Source: an uncultured Eubacteriales bacterium
GTDB taxonomy: Bacteria; Bacillota; Clostridia; Oscillospirales; Acutalibacteraceae
Direction: 5' to 3'
Length of the DNA stretch: 64,000 nucleotides
Assembly (NCBI GenBank): GCA_949293815.1
Contig: CASFEZ010000006.1
Location: forward strand, 1-64,000
Numbering within the stretch: the first letter of the stretch is position 1; each line of letters begins with the position of its first letter. Positions 55,929 to 63,244 of the stretch are shown piece after piece. A program made the translations under genes and the position numbers. The notes under the pieces were generated by a model. The model was not told the DNA's origin, ran no database searches, and saw nothing but the letters and a program-made list of their open reading frames with translations.

Positions 55929-57025
55929 CATGGACAGAGCTGTCGGAAGGCGCTTTGTATGATGAAATTTTAGGGCGGATGCTCCGCCAGGCGGATGAAA
56001 ACGGGCTGGATACCCGGGAAAGCAGCATATCTTATGCTATGATGGCGCCGGTGGCGCAGGAGCTGGCGGCGGCATACTTGCGTATGTATGAAATGCGGGA
56101 AAATGCCTATGTGGATACAGCAGATTTACAGGCGCTGATTTTGAAAGCGGAGGAACGGGGCCTTGTCTATCGCGAGGCGGGCTATGCTGTGCTGCGCGCA
56201 GAAATTCAGACGGATTCCCCGTTGTCGGTCGGCGAGCGGTTTTCCGTAGGGAATATGGTTTTTACGGTAATCGGAGCGGTGGACGAGACAACCTATGAAC
56301 TGCGATGCGAAAGTGCAGGCGAAGTGGCAGATTTGAGCGGGGAAGCGATGTTGTATCTCGGTTATGCCGTTTCGGTGCAGTCCGCCGTGGTAACAGGCAT
56401 GGTGGATTTCGGCAGCGAGGCGGAAACCGCTGACCAGCTGCGGCAGCGCTACTATGAGGACTTAAATGCTGCACCTTTCGGCGGCAATGTTGCGGATTAC
56501 CGGCAAAAAACCTTAACCGTCCCCGGCGTTGGCGGTGTGCAGGTGCGCCGGGCGGCTTACGGAGCAGGCACAGTCGGTCTGGTGCTGGTGGATGAGAATT
56601 TCGGCGTACCGGCAGCGGAAACGGTGATAGCAGTGCAGAACCTGTTCGATCCTATTGTAGACGGAGAGCACACCGGCGGCGGTCTTGCGCCGTTCGACCA
56701 TGTGGTAACGGCCATGGCCGCCGAGGGGACGCCGGTACTGGTGGCAACCAGAATTGATTATGAAGCCGGTTATGACTTTACCGCAGTGCAGCAGGAGATA
56801 ACCCAGGTGTTAAACGAATATTTTATGGCAGTTGCCGAGGATTGGGCAAATACCGGCAAAGGCGTGCTTCGTATTGGAAAAATAGAGTCCGCGCTATCCA
56901 CCGTTGACGGTATTTTAGAAGCATATGATACACTTTTGAACGGAAATGAGAAAAATCTGACTTTTGAAGCAGACAGTATCCCGGTCTTGGGGGAGGTGAG
57001 CGAGCGTGAAGCAGACACTGCGTGA
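55925..57025 (+). CDS. Baseplate J-like protein (XkdT)
   Basis: 366 residues, ATGA overlap with the previous gene. 'LRQRYYEDLNAAPFGGNVADYRQKTLTVPGVGGVQV' is the diagnostic baseplate_J block. It forms the baseplate wedge. It overlaps the next gene by 20 bases. Confidence 0.92.
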   Translation: MTWTELSEGALYDEILGRMLRQADENGLDTRESSISYAMMAPVAQELAAAYLRMYEMRENAYVDTADLQALILKAEERGLVYREAGYAVLRAEIQTDSPLSVGERFSVGNMVFTVIGAVDETTYELRCESAGEVADLSGEAMLYLGYAVSVQSAVVTGMVDFGSEAETADQLRQRYYEDLNAAPFGGNVADYRQKTLTVPGVGGVQVRRAAYGAGTVGLVLVDENFGVPAAETVIAVQNLFDPIVDGEHTGGGLAPFDHVVTAMAAEGTPVLVATRIDYEAGYDFTAVQQEITQVLNEYFMAVAEDWANTGKGVLRIGKIESALSTVDGILEAYDTLLNGNEKNLTFEADSIPVLGEVSEREADTA

Positions 57026-57554
57026 GTATTTGCCCGCCTTTTTTGGTGAAATTCGTGAGCTGTGCGTGCTGCTCGACTGCTTCGAATCGGAACTTTTGCT
57101 GTTGGAGCAAACGCTGACACAGCAAATAGCCAACCAGTTTCTATATGGCGGCAGTATGGATGAAGCGGGCGTTAACCGTTGGCAGCAGGCGCTGCGGCTG
57201 GAGCTGCCCGGCATGGCGGCAGAGGACAAATTGTTTGAGATAAAATCCCGAATGCTCGAACAGCGGCCGTATAACCGCCGCCAGGTACGGCATATGCTGG
57301 CGCGGCTTTGCGGGGAGGATGGGTTTTATTTATACGACAATCAGGCGGAAAAAACCGTTGTGGTCAAACTGGCGCTGTCTCGAAAAAATCAATACAACAG
57401 CGTGCTGGCCCTGCTCGAACGGGTTCTGCCCGCCCACATGGTTATTTTAGCCAGCGAATATAATACTTACGGCAACCTGAACCAGTCATCGCTTACCCAC
57501 CAGCAATTAGCCGTATATTCGCATGAACAAATACAAACGGAGGATTTTATATGA
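57006..57554 (+). CDS. DUF2313 (XkdU/YmfQ-like) baseplate protein
   Basis: 182 residues from a GTG at 57006 (gggggaggtgagcgagc upstream). 'LREYLPAFFGEIRELCVLLDC' and 'LRLELPGMAAEDKLFEIKSRMLEQRPYN' fit the family, which completes the baseplate and carries tail fibres. Confidence 0.82.
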   Translation: MKQTLREYLPAFFGEIRELCVLLDCFESELLLLEQTLTQQIANQFLYGGSMDEAGVNRWQQALRLELPGMAAEDKLFEIKSRMLEQRPYNRRQVRHMLARLCGEDGFYLYDNQAEKTVVVKLALSRKNQYNSVLALLERVLPAHMVILASEYNTYGNLNQSSLTHQQLAVYSHEQIQTEDFI

Positions 57555-58030
57555 AATATACAGAGATTTATAATCTAAAAAAACCTGAACCGACGGATTT
57601 TTATAATATTGCCGATTTTAATGACAATGCAGATAAAATCGATTCCGCGCTTGCCGCGACAGGCAATGGCTGGGAAGCGGTTGCCCTGACAGATTTTGCG
57701 GACATGGTTAATCTAGTCAGCAGCGGTGACCAATGGACAGCATCCGTTTGGTATAATGCTGCATTAAAGGTTGTAAAAGCACATTTCAACTTTACACAAA
57801 TAGCGGTTGACTACAATACCGGTGATGTGATTGGCACGATTAAGACGGCGTATCTGCCAAAATTTACGCAGTACGGTCAGGCAATGATTTGGTCTTCTAA
57901 TAAGGAAATTCTTCGACCGGCTGTTGTAACAGCAGATGGTGCTTTATCCATTGGCAAAGCCTACGATAGCGCCATGCCGGAGGTTATAGATAACCTGTAT
58001 TTCCTTGACATTGCCTATGTCACGGCATAA
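57551..58030 (+). CDS. Tail fibre N-terminal-like protein
   Basis: 159 residues, ATGA overlap. Begins MKYTEIYNLKKPEPTDFYNI and 'FNDNADKIDSAL', the classic N-terminus of Gram-positive tail fibres, but it lacks a long fibre. The C-terminal part is beta-rich. It probably attaches fibres to the baseplate. Confidence 0.7.
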   Translation: MKYTEIYNLKKPEPTDFYNIADFNDNADKIDSALAATGNGWEAVALTDFADMVNLVSSGDQWTASVWYNAALKVVKAHFNFTQIAVDYNTGDVIGTIKTAYLPKFTQYGQAMIWSSNKEILRPAVVTADGALSIGKAYDSAMPEVIDNLYFLDIAYVTA

Positions 58031-58043
58031 GGGGGATTTGTGT

Positions 58044-58367
58044 ATGAATCCTTATGAATTACACTGCATCGCCGGGGACGATCTGACTTTGGCGGTAGAT
58101 TTTACGGCGGATGGACAGGCGTTGGAACTGTCGGATGGCGATGTGGCGGAGCTGGTATTGCATCTGCCGGACGGCGCGGAACAGGTGTTAGCGGCAGATT
58201 TGCAGGAGGGCAGCACCGCGACCTTTGTGTTCTCCGGCGCACAGACCGCCGGGCTGTTGGAGCAAAATCCCAGCGGGGAGTTCCGATACTGTGTTAGGCT
58301 GCACTTTGCCGATGGGTCGCAGCATACGCCCATCTACCGGCAGCTTTTCTTGATTGCGGGGTGCTGA
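58044..58367 (+). CDS. Small phage baseplate/fibre-region protein
   Basis: 107 residues from the ATG at 58044 (aaggggg upstream), acidic and beta-rich ('LVLHLPDGAEQVLAADLQEGS'), similar in type to BppU-like N-terminal or DUF-type upper baseplate proteins. Function by position only. Confidence 0.55.
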   Translation: MNPYELHCIAGDDLTLAVDFTADGQALELSDGDVAELVLHLPDGAEQVLAADLQEGSTATFVFSGAQTAGLLEQNPSGEFRYCVRLHFADGSQHTPIYRQLFLIAGC

Positions 58368-58368
58368 T

Positions 58369-58590
58369 GTGAAAATAACAGCGGAAATCCGTAGCCCGAC
58401 CATGGAAGCAAAAGTCTATCGCGCAACCGCAGCACAGGCAGGTGCGCAGAACTATGAAACCCTGGAAAACAAACCGTCCATCAACGGTGTGGCGCTGTCC
58501 GGCGATAAAACTTCGGCGGAGCTGGACTTGCAGCCGGAAATGGCGGAGTTTTCCAATCAGCAAATTTTAGATATCTGGAATAACCATTAA
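58369..58590 (+). CDS. Small tail-fibre-region protein, GTG start
   Basis: 73 residues from the GTG at 58369 directly after the previous stop (gcggggtg upstream). Contains 'NYETLENKPSINGVALSGDKTS', a motif common at shaft-like junctions of phage fibres ('..NKPSINGV.L.G..'). Confidence 0.6.
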   Translation: MKITAEIRSPTMEAKVYRATAAQAGAQNYETLENKPSINGVALSGDKTSAELDLQPEMAEFSNQQILDIWNNH

Positions 58591-58604
58591 GAAGGAGTGT
58601 TTTT

Positions 58605-59252
58605 ATGGCAACAAATTATCTTGGTCAGAACGGTCTGGTCTATCTCATTACCCTGATCAAAAACAGTTTTGTGAAAAAGGTGCTGAAAACCGGCAGTGAT
58701 TCGGAATACAAGGGGTTATCCGACAACGATTTAACCGATACGCTGAAAGCACAGTATGATGCCGCCTATACCCACAGCACAACCCCCCACGCCCCCGCAG
58801 GCGCCGAGGCAAATGTGCTGGAATCGGTCAAGGTCAACGGACAGGCGCTGCCTGTTACGGCAAAAGCGGTGGATGTGCCTGTACCGCTGATATCTACAGA
58901 CATCAGTGCCGATGCCACCAGCGATTTGAAAACCGCGTCCCCGAAGGCCGTGGCGGGGTATGTATCCGCAGCCCTTGCCGGTGTCAGCGGCATCAGCGCA
59001 CAAATCCTGACAGATGGCGAATATGACGAGGACGGCGTTCCCACCGTAGCCGGTCAGGCTGGCGTGATCTATCTGGTGCCGATTGACGGCGGCGAGAACA
59101 ATGTGTACCGGGAATTTCTGTATATCAATGGCGCGTTTGAAACCATCGGCACCACGGCGGTTGACCTTTCGGGCTATATGCAGAAAACGGATTTGGTGGA
59201 GTTTACCAATTTGGAGATTGATTCCATCTGGACAAGCGCCATGGGGGAGTAA
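58605..59252 (+). CDS. Tail fibre protein
   Basis: 215 residues. 'YLGQNGLVYLITLIKNSFV', 'PHAPAGAEANVLESVKVNGQALPVTAKAVDV' and 'YMQKTDLVEFTNLEIDSIW' are typical of Firmicutes phage tail fibres. Ribosome site aaggag 8-9 bases before ATG. Likely trimeric. Confidence 0.75.
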   Translation: MATNYLGQNGLVYLITLIKNSFVKKVLKTGSDSEYKGLSDNDLTDTLKAQYDAAYTHSTTPHAPAGAEANVLESVKVNGQALPVTAKAVDVPVPLISTDISADATSDLKTASPKAVAGYVSAALAGVSGISAQILTDGEYDEDGVPTVAGQAGVIYLVPIDGGENNVYREFLYINGAFETIGTTAVDLSGYMQKTDLVEFTNLEIDSIWTSAMGE

Positions 59253-59255
59253 ACC

Positions 59256-59432
59256 ATGAAGCATATCGATGAAACCGCGCTGACCTATCTCATCAAAAAG
59301 ATACGCCTTGCGCTGGAAGAGAAAAGCAGCGTTGACCATACCCACGAGCGGGTCAACGGGTACAAGATTGTGGTATCCGATACGGCACCTACAGTCAACG
59401 ATACCTCTGTCATTACCATTGTAACGGGGTGA
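59256..59432 (+). CDS. 58-residue fibre-region protein
   Basis: Starts MKHIDETALTYLIKKIRLAL and contains 'KSSVDHTHERVNGYKI'. Ribosome site gggggag overlaps the previous gene's end, 3 bases after which the ATG follows. The DHTH motif recalls fibre/adaptor segments. It ends 4 bases before the tail tip gene. Confidence 0.6.
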   Translation: MKHIDETALTYLIKKIRLALEEKSSVDHTHERVNGYKIVVSDTAPTVNDTSVITIVTG

Positions 59433-59436
59433 TGGG

Positions 59437-60267
59437 ATGCCGACAGTAACGATATATGCTGACAGCGTTGCAGACCAGAACAGCGGTCACAGTTACTCCA
59501 GTATTTTTTCCGGCGGTTCTCTACAGGGATTAAAAAACGGTGGGGAGGCCACCTATTCTTCTTCCAGCGCCTTTCGCACCGGAACACTGATCAACCTTGC
59601 ACAGCTGTATCTGAACCAAGACTTTCCTACTGACATCGAGCGGCTGAATCGCTTTGAGCTATTGGTGGAATGCAAATCAAATTACAACCAGACCGGCAAC
59701 TATTCAAACTTAGCATACAACGCAAAAATCAGCGGCGGGCGCTATGTGAATCCCAGCGGCAGCAGCAGTGGGGCACTAATCATGGCAGAAGGCGGACAGA
59801 TTGATACCTCCTGGACAACACAGACCATTGACCTGGGCACCGATTGGAGTATGGATGAGCTGCAAGCAGGCATCTCCTTCCGGCTGGGGGTATATCTGTA
59901 TTCCACCATCTTCTATTATCACGATATATCCTTCCGCAATATCCGTGCGCAGGCGGAGTACACCTTAAAACGCTATACCCTGACATTATCTGCGACGGAG
60001 GGCGGCACCGTCAGCGGCGCGGGCACTTACGACAGCGGCACGGTGGTCACTCTACAGGCAACCCCGCAGCCTGGTTATCGCTTTGTGCGATGGAGCGATG
60101 GCAACACCAATGCTGCCCGCACCATCACCCTGACGTCAAACAGCAGCTATACAGCGTATTTTGAGCCGGTCAGCAAGCTGTATATCGGCACAACCCGCGC
60201 GGCGGTGGTGTATCTCGGCACCCAGAAAGCCGCAGGGGTGTATATCGGAACAACAAAAGTCCTGTAA
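59437..60267 (+). CDS. Tail tip/receptor-binding protein with InlB-type beta repeat
   Basis: 276 residues. N-terminal beta-sandwich-like domain, then an InlB B-repeat/Flg_new unit ('YTLTLSATEGGTVSGAGTYDSG', 'GYRFVRWSDGNT') and a short C-terminal repeat YIGTTRAAVVYLGTQKAAGV. Last structural gene and most exposed, so probably receptor binding. The repeat type is shared with secreted proteins of Firmicutes. Confidence 0.65.
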   Translation: MPTVTIYADSVADQNSGHSYSSIFSGGSLQGLKNGGEATYSSSSAFRTGTLINLAQLYLNQDFPTDIERLNRFELLVECKSNYNQTGNYSNLAYNAKISGGRYVNPSGSSSGALIMAEGGQIDTSWTTQTIDLGTDWSMDELQAGISFRLGVYLYSTIFYYHDISFRNIRAQAEYTLKRYTLTLSATEGGTVSGAGTYDSGTVVTLQATPQPGYRFVRWSDGNTNAARTITLTSNSSYTAYFEPVSKLYIGTTRAAVVYLGTQKAAGVYIGTTKVL

Positions 60268-60276
60268 AACAAAAAA

Positions 60277-60294
60277 GCGCCCGCAAAGGGGCGC
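60277..60294 (-). terminator. Minus-strand terminator left of the type I loci
   Basis: GCGCCC / GGGCGC stem; on the minus strand it is followed by TTTTTTGTTTT. It would stop leftward transcripts from the antisense promoters before they enter the tail genes. Confidence 0.65.
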
Positions 60295-60310
60295 AGAATA
60301 AGCACGCATA

Positions 60311-60339
60311 TTGACAAATTCGGAAACATACGGTAGAAT
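60311..60339 (+). promoter_or_regulatory. Promoter of tiny ORF 1 (type I locus 1)
   Basis: TTGACA, 17-bp spacer, TAGAAT. The flanking sequence is repeated, inverted, at the antisense promoter. Confidence 0.75.
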
Positions 60340-60403
60340 ATTGCCGTAGACAAGAGGAGCCGAAAGGCGGTTGGCGTATTCCCTCCGAGAGGGGGTGAAG
60401 CGC

Positions 60404-60493
60404 ATGATTTTAACACTGACTTTTTATATTGGAAAGCGTACATACACAATCCAATTTCGTGTTAAAAGCAACAACCGCCACTCGGCCAAGTGA
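60404..60493 (+). CDS. 29-residue peptide, candidate type I toxin 1
   Basis: Starts MILTLTFYIGKRTYTIQFRV and ends NNRHSAK. The ribosome site GGGGGTG is paired in a hairpin with CCTCC across a GAGA loop (60382-60395). The 3' end of the ORF forms one arm of the central hairpin at 60470-60501. Part of a locus with opposed promoters. Its small size, masked ribosome site and antisense RNA suggest a toxin mRNA; toxicity is not shown. Confidence 0.55.
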   Translation: MILTLTFYIGKRTYTIQFRVKSNNRHSAK

Positions 60494-60553
60494 CGGTTGT
60501 TAAGTCAAAACATTTAACAATTCGGAGCTAACCGCTTTTGACGGTTACCTCTT
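60463..60553 (-). ncRNA. Candidate antisense (antitoxin) RNA 1
   Basis: Driven by TTGACA-N17-TATACT on the minus strand (60560-60588). Predicted end is the hairpin 60470-60501 followed by TTTT. The C-A mismatch of that hairpin in plus orientation becomes a G-U pair in minus orientation, so the structure fits the minus transcript better. It overlaps the 3' part of ORF 1. Confidence 0.55.
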
Positions 60554-60559
60554 GTCTAC

Positions 60560-60588
60560 AGTATAACCGAAAATCCGTAATTTGTCAA
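60560..60588 (-). promoter_or_regulatory. Antisense promoter of locus 1
   Basis: Minus strand TTGACA, 17-bp spacer, TATACT, within a 63-bp block repeated almost exactly at locus 2. Confidence 0.8.
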
Positions 60589-60651
60589 GAGCATTCCACT
60601 GCGGGATGTTTTTTCTTGCAATGCAGATAGAAGCAGACAAGATGTTGAATA

Positions 60652-60680
60652 TTGACAAATTCGGAAGAATAAAGTAGAAT
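60652..60680 (+). promoter_or_regulatory. Promoter of tiny ORF 2 (type I locus 2)
   Basis: TTGACA, 17-bp spacer, TAGAAT. Confidence 0.75.
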
Positions 60681-60745
60681 AAACACCGTAGACAAGAGGC
60701 GGCAGAAATGGCGGTTAGCAATCCCTCCGAAAGGAGGTGTTGCAT

Positions 60746-60826
60746 ATGGGTAAAGTGCTTATGGCATTGGTGCTCTATGTCATCTATAAAGGTGTCAAGG
60801 AAATCCGTATTACCTTAAAAAAATAA
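60746..60826 (+). CDS. 26-residue hydrophobic peptide, candidate type I toxin 2
   Basis: Starts MGKVLMALVLYVIYKGVKEI and ends RITLKK: one TM-like stretch and a basic tail, the profile of Fst/TxpA-type toxins. A perfect ribosome site AGGAGGTG is masked by CCTCC-GAAA-GGAGG (60724-60737), equivalent to locus 1 with a compensating base change. Its 3' end forms the central hairpin (60822-60854). Confidence 0.65.
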   Translation: MGKVLMALVLYVIYKGVKEIRITLKK

Positions 60827-60912
60827 CCGCCCTGTTGGCTCCAGGACGGTTATTATCCGGCGCGAGCCGAATGTTAACTCACTAAGCTAACCGCTTTTGA
60901 CGGTTACCTCTT
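60812..60912 (-). ncRNA. Candidate antisense (antitoxin) RNA 2
   Basis: From TTGACA-N17-TATACT (60919-60947, minus strand) to a hairpin at 60822-60854 followed by seven T. The first about 35 nt are identical to antisense RNA 1. The hairpin has the same C-A/G-U position as locus 1. Confidence 0.6.
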
Positions 60913-60918
60913 GTCTAC

Positions 60919-60947
60919 AGTATAACCGAAAATCCGCAATTTGTCAA
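60919..60947 (-). promoter_or_regulatory. Antisense promoter of locus 2
   Basis: Minus strand TTGACA, 17-bp spacer, TATACT; same 63-bp block as locus 1 (60527-60589 and 60886-60948 differ at one position). Confidence 0.8.
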
Positions 60948-60977
60948 GACGCGTTCCGCAAGGAGGGCGTCTTTTTT
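60947..60977 (+). terminator. Terminator before the endolysin gene
   Basis: AGACGC / GCGTCT stem followed by TTTTTAT. It would end plus-strand transcripts from the type I loci. Confidence 0.65.
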
Positions 60978-61004
60978 ATATAAAATTTTGAAAGGATGAA
61001 ACAT

Positions 61005-61751
61005 ATGGCAAAAATTTATTTGGATGCCGGTCACGGCGGGTCGGATCCCGGCGCAGTCAATGGCAGCAGAACCGAGGCGGATGATGTACTCAAAATGGCT
61101 CTGGCGGTCGGGAAACTCTTGCAGGCGCAGGGGGTAGAAGTCAAGTATTCCCGCACGACCGATACCAGTAAAAAATTAGCAGTCAGAACATCGGAATCCA
61201 ATAGCTGGGGTGCGGATTACTATCTGTCCATCCATCGCAATTCGGCGTCCGCCAGCGCAACCGGTAACGAGATTTGGGTTATCCGCACTGCTACCGCCAA
61301 CACACAATCCAAAGCTAAAACTATTTTGGATGCGGTTTGTGCAGCGGATGGCCTTAGAAATCGGGGCGTCAAGTGTGGCGCACCCAGTTACAATAATTTC
61401 GCCGTGAATCGGGACACCAATTGCGCGTCGGCACTTTTGGAGATGGGCTTTATTAGCAATACAAACGATAGCGCCGCCTTGGACAAGAACTTTGATGCGA
61501 TTGCCCTTGCGATTGCAAAAAGCCTTTGCTCCATTGTCGGCGTGAGTTACAAAACACCTGATGTGGCTGGCGATGTAAACGGCGATGGCAAACTTACCAC
61601 AGCGGATGCACGCGATGCCCTGCGGGCGGCGGTAGGTTTAGAAATATTGACTGACACGCAAAAGCAAAAAGCGGATGCCAACGGCGACGGCAGCGTTACC
61701 ACTTCGGACGCCCGGGAGCTTCTACGGAAAGCAACAGGGCTTGAGTCATGA
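61005..61751 (+). CDS. Phage endolysin: amidase_3 with C-terminal dockerin
   Basis: 248 residues from the ATG at 61005 (aaagga 8-9 bases upstream; the ATG at 60996 overlaps that site). The catalytic N-terminal domain is N-acetylmuramoyl-L-alanine amidase: 'IYLDAGHGGSDPGAV' (Zn His), 'RTEADD' (Zn Glu), 'DYYLSIHRNS' (Zn His) and 'LLEMGFISN' (catalytic Glu). The last 60 or so residues are a dockerin with segments GDVNGDGKLTTADAR and ADANGDGSVTTSDAR in place of a cell-wall-binding domain. Very unusual for a lysin. No signal peptide, so release depends on the holin downstream. Confidence 0.9.
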   Translation: MAKIYLDAGHGGSDPGAVNGSRTEADDVLKMALAVGKLLQAQGVEVKYSRTTDTSKKLAVRTSESNSWGADYYLSIHRNSASASATGNEIWVIRTATANTQSKAKTILDAVCAADGLRNRGVKCGAPSYNNFAVNRDTNCASALLEMGFISNTNDSAALDKNFDAIALAIAKSLCSIVGVSYKTPDVAGDVNGDGKLTTADARDALRAAVGLEILTDTQKQKADANGDGSVTTSDARELLRKATGLES

Positions 61752-62089
61752 TGAATATGTCTGTATGGGAACTGCTCCTACTCATGGGCATTCCCTCCGC
61801 CGTCACGGGCTTTGCCTTCGGTGCGCTGAAAAAATGGCTGAACAGCAGGGAACAGCGCATCGAGGAACGGGAAAAAGCCCGGGCGGAAATGGAGTATATG
61901 CTGGTGGAGGCGGTCAATGCCTCTCTCAGCCTGGGCGAAGCCACCGCCAACGCCGTATCGCGCATTCCCGATACCCACTGTAACGGGGACATGCATGAGG
62001 CGCTGGACTATGCCCGGGATGTGAAACACCGCCAAAAAGCTTTGCTGACCCGTCTAGGCATTCAGGCCTTGAACGAAGAGGGCGTCTGA
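61748..62089 (+). CDS. Small TM/coiled-coil protein of the lysis module
   Basis: 113 residues, start overlapping the endolysin stop (ATGATG). One N-terminal TM segment ('LLLLMGIPSAVTGFAFGALK') then a charged helix ('REQRIEEREKARAEMEYML'). Found between lysin and holin in Firmicutes phages. It could be an accessory holin, antiholin or spanin-like factor. Confidence 0.6.
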   Translation: MMNMSVWELLLLMGIPSAVTGFAFGALKKWLNSREQRIEEREKARAEMEYMLVEAVNASLSLGEATANAVSRIPDTHCNGDMHEALDYARDVKHRQKALLTRLGIQALNEEGV

Positions 62090-62141
62090 ATACCGCCAAA
62101 AGAACATATATATGAAATAGGAGAATCGAAAGGAGAGAAAT

Positions 62142-62393
62142 ATGGAACTGCTTACTTATATTACAGAAAAAGCCCTGATTTTAATTCCGGTGTTATTGAT
62201 TATCGGTAAAATCCTGAAAGGCATTCAGAAAATTCCCGATAAGTGGATACCGTTAATCCTGCTGCCTCTGGGTATCGTCGGTGCCATGGCGCTCGGCGGC
62301 TGGACGGTGGATTCCGCCATTCAGGGCATTCTGGTGACCGGCACCGCCGTTTATGGCAATCAGGTCGTGAAACAATTAAAAAAGGAAGCATAA
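62142..62393 (+). CDS. Phage holin (Hol44/phage_holin_5-like)
   Basis: 83 residues: 'LLTYITEKALILIPVLLIIGKILKG' and 'WIPLILLPLGIVGAMALGG', then 'TGTAVYGNQVVKQLKKE'. Two or three TM segments and a basic tail. It forms lesions that let the amidase reach the wall. Ribosome site aaggagag 6-7 bases before ATG. A strong terminator ends the operon. Confidence 0.85.
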   Translation: MELLTYITEKALILIPVLLIIGKILKGIQKIPDKWIPLILLPLGIVGAMALGGWTVDSAIQGILVTGTAVYGNQVVKQLKKEA

Positions 62394-62403
62394 AACCGAA
62401 AGC

Positions 62404-62456
62404 AACCGCCCCGGTGCGCTGCCGCAAGACAGCCGCCGGGGCGGTTTTTGTTTTTT
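62404..62456 (+). terminator. Terminator of the phage late operon
   Basis: AACCGCCCCGG / CCGGGGCGGTT 11-bp stem then TTTGTTTTTT. Confidence 0.9.
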
Positions 62457-62550
62457 ATATGCCAGTATTACAACTGTTGCGCGCAATGAGCGGAAAGCAA
62501 ATTTATTGTCATTTAACCCCATTAAAAAATAGAAGAACTTAAAAAAGAAG

Positions 62551-62579
62551 TTGTCATGCCATGAAATTTGTGGTGTAAT
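62551..62579 (+). promoter_or_regulatory. Promoter of the small XRE gene
   Basis: TTGTCA, 17-bp spacer, TGTAAT. Confidence 0.55.
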
Positions 62580-62612
62580 ATAGATAACAATAGAAGAAAG
62601 GAAAAAGTAACG

Positions 62613-62789
62613 ATGACATTGAAAGAAGCAAGGCTTGCTGCTGGTCTTACGCAGCAAGCAATGTCCGAGCAGTTTGAAATTCCGAAAAGAACGATTGAAG
62701 ATTGGGAATCCGGACGCCATAAATGCCCTGCATATGTTCAGCGGCTCATAATAAAAGAGCTGCAACGGATTGCAGACGGTGAAGCATAA
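62613..62789 (+). CDS. 58-residue XRE-type HTH protein
   Basis: From the ATG at 62613 (aagga 10-11 bases upstream). 'AGLTQQAMSEQFEIPKRTIEDWESGRHKCPAYV' fills most of the protein, as in small phage or plasmid DNA-binding proteins ('..IPKRTIEDWESGRR.P'). It has its own promoter and terminator. Could regulate the phage or the downstream Ltp-like gene. Confidence 0.75.
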   Translation: MTLKEARLAAGLTQQAMSEQFEIPKRTIEDWESGRHKCPAYVQRLIIKELQRIADGEA

Positions 62790-62795
62790 AAACGC

Positions 62796-62826
62796 TTTGA
62801 GCTGTTGAGAAATTTCGACAGCTCAA
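62796..62826 (+). terminator. Terminator after the small XRE gene
   Basis: TTGAGCTGT / ACAGCTCAA stem with a loop of about 12 bases. Confidence 0.65.
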
Positions 62827-62835
62827 AATGGTGGC

Positions 62836-63240
62836 TTGACAAATTTCGACAAATATGCAATAATATAAAAAACTTTTATAAAAGAAATTGCTGTGATACC
62901 AATGCTGTTGTTGTATGCAATATTGGAAACTTATAATTCAATAATGATAATTGTTGGGAAAAATAGCAAAGCATACATAGTATTTTATAAGGGAAAACGC
63001 AGCGCGTCACCGGCTTGTGCGACAAATTCTGCAACGGATTTTTATAATATTTTATAAAAAGCAATGCGCGGATAAATTACCGATAATATTCGCTTGGTTG
63101 GTTTTTGGTTCCGAAAGTGTGTAGGAAAATAGATGTAAAAGCGGGGGGGATGGCGCGTCAAAATGGCAGCCGTTAATAAACGACCTATGTGTAAAAAATA
63201 TGCTTGCGTTCAAGGTCGTGCGAACAGATAAAGGAGAGAG
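62836..63240 (+). other. About 400 bases with a strong promoter and no clear gene
   Basis: TTGACA, 17-bp spacer, AATAAT at 62836-62864. What follows is AT-rich, with a 52-codon ORF at 62902-63057 that lacks a ribosome site. It may be a long leader of the next gene or an untranslated RNA. Confidence 0.4.
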
Positions 63241-63244
63241 GATT

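Noticed and set aside
60311..60588. Insertion sequence or MITE as the sole explanation of the inverted ends
   Set aside because: The inverted ends coincide exactly with promoters and start points, and the masked ribosome sites show a compensating change. Kept only as the refuting alternative.
60277..60978. CRISPR array
   Set aside because: The repeated blocks are two long copies with opposed promoters and ORFs, not short regularly spaced repeats. No cas genes anywhere in the window.
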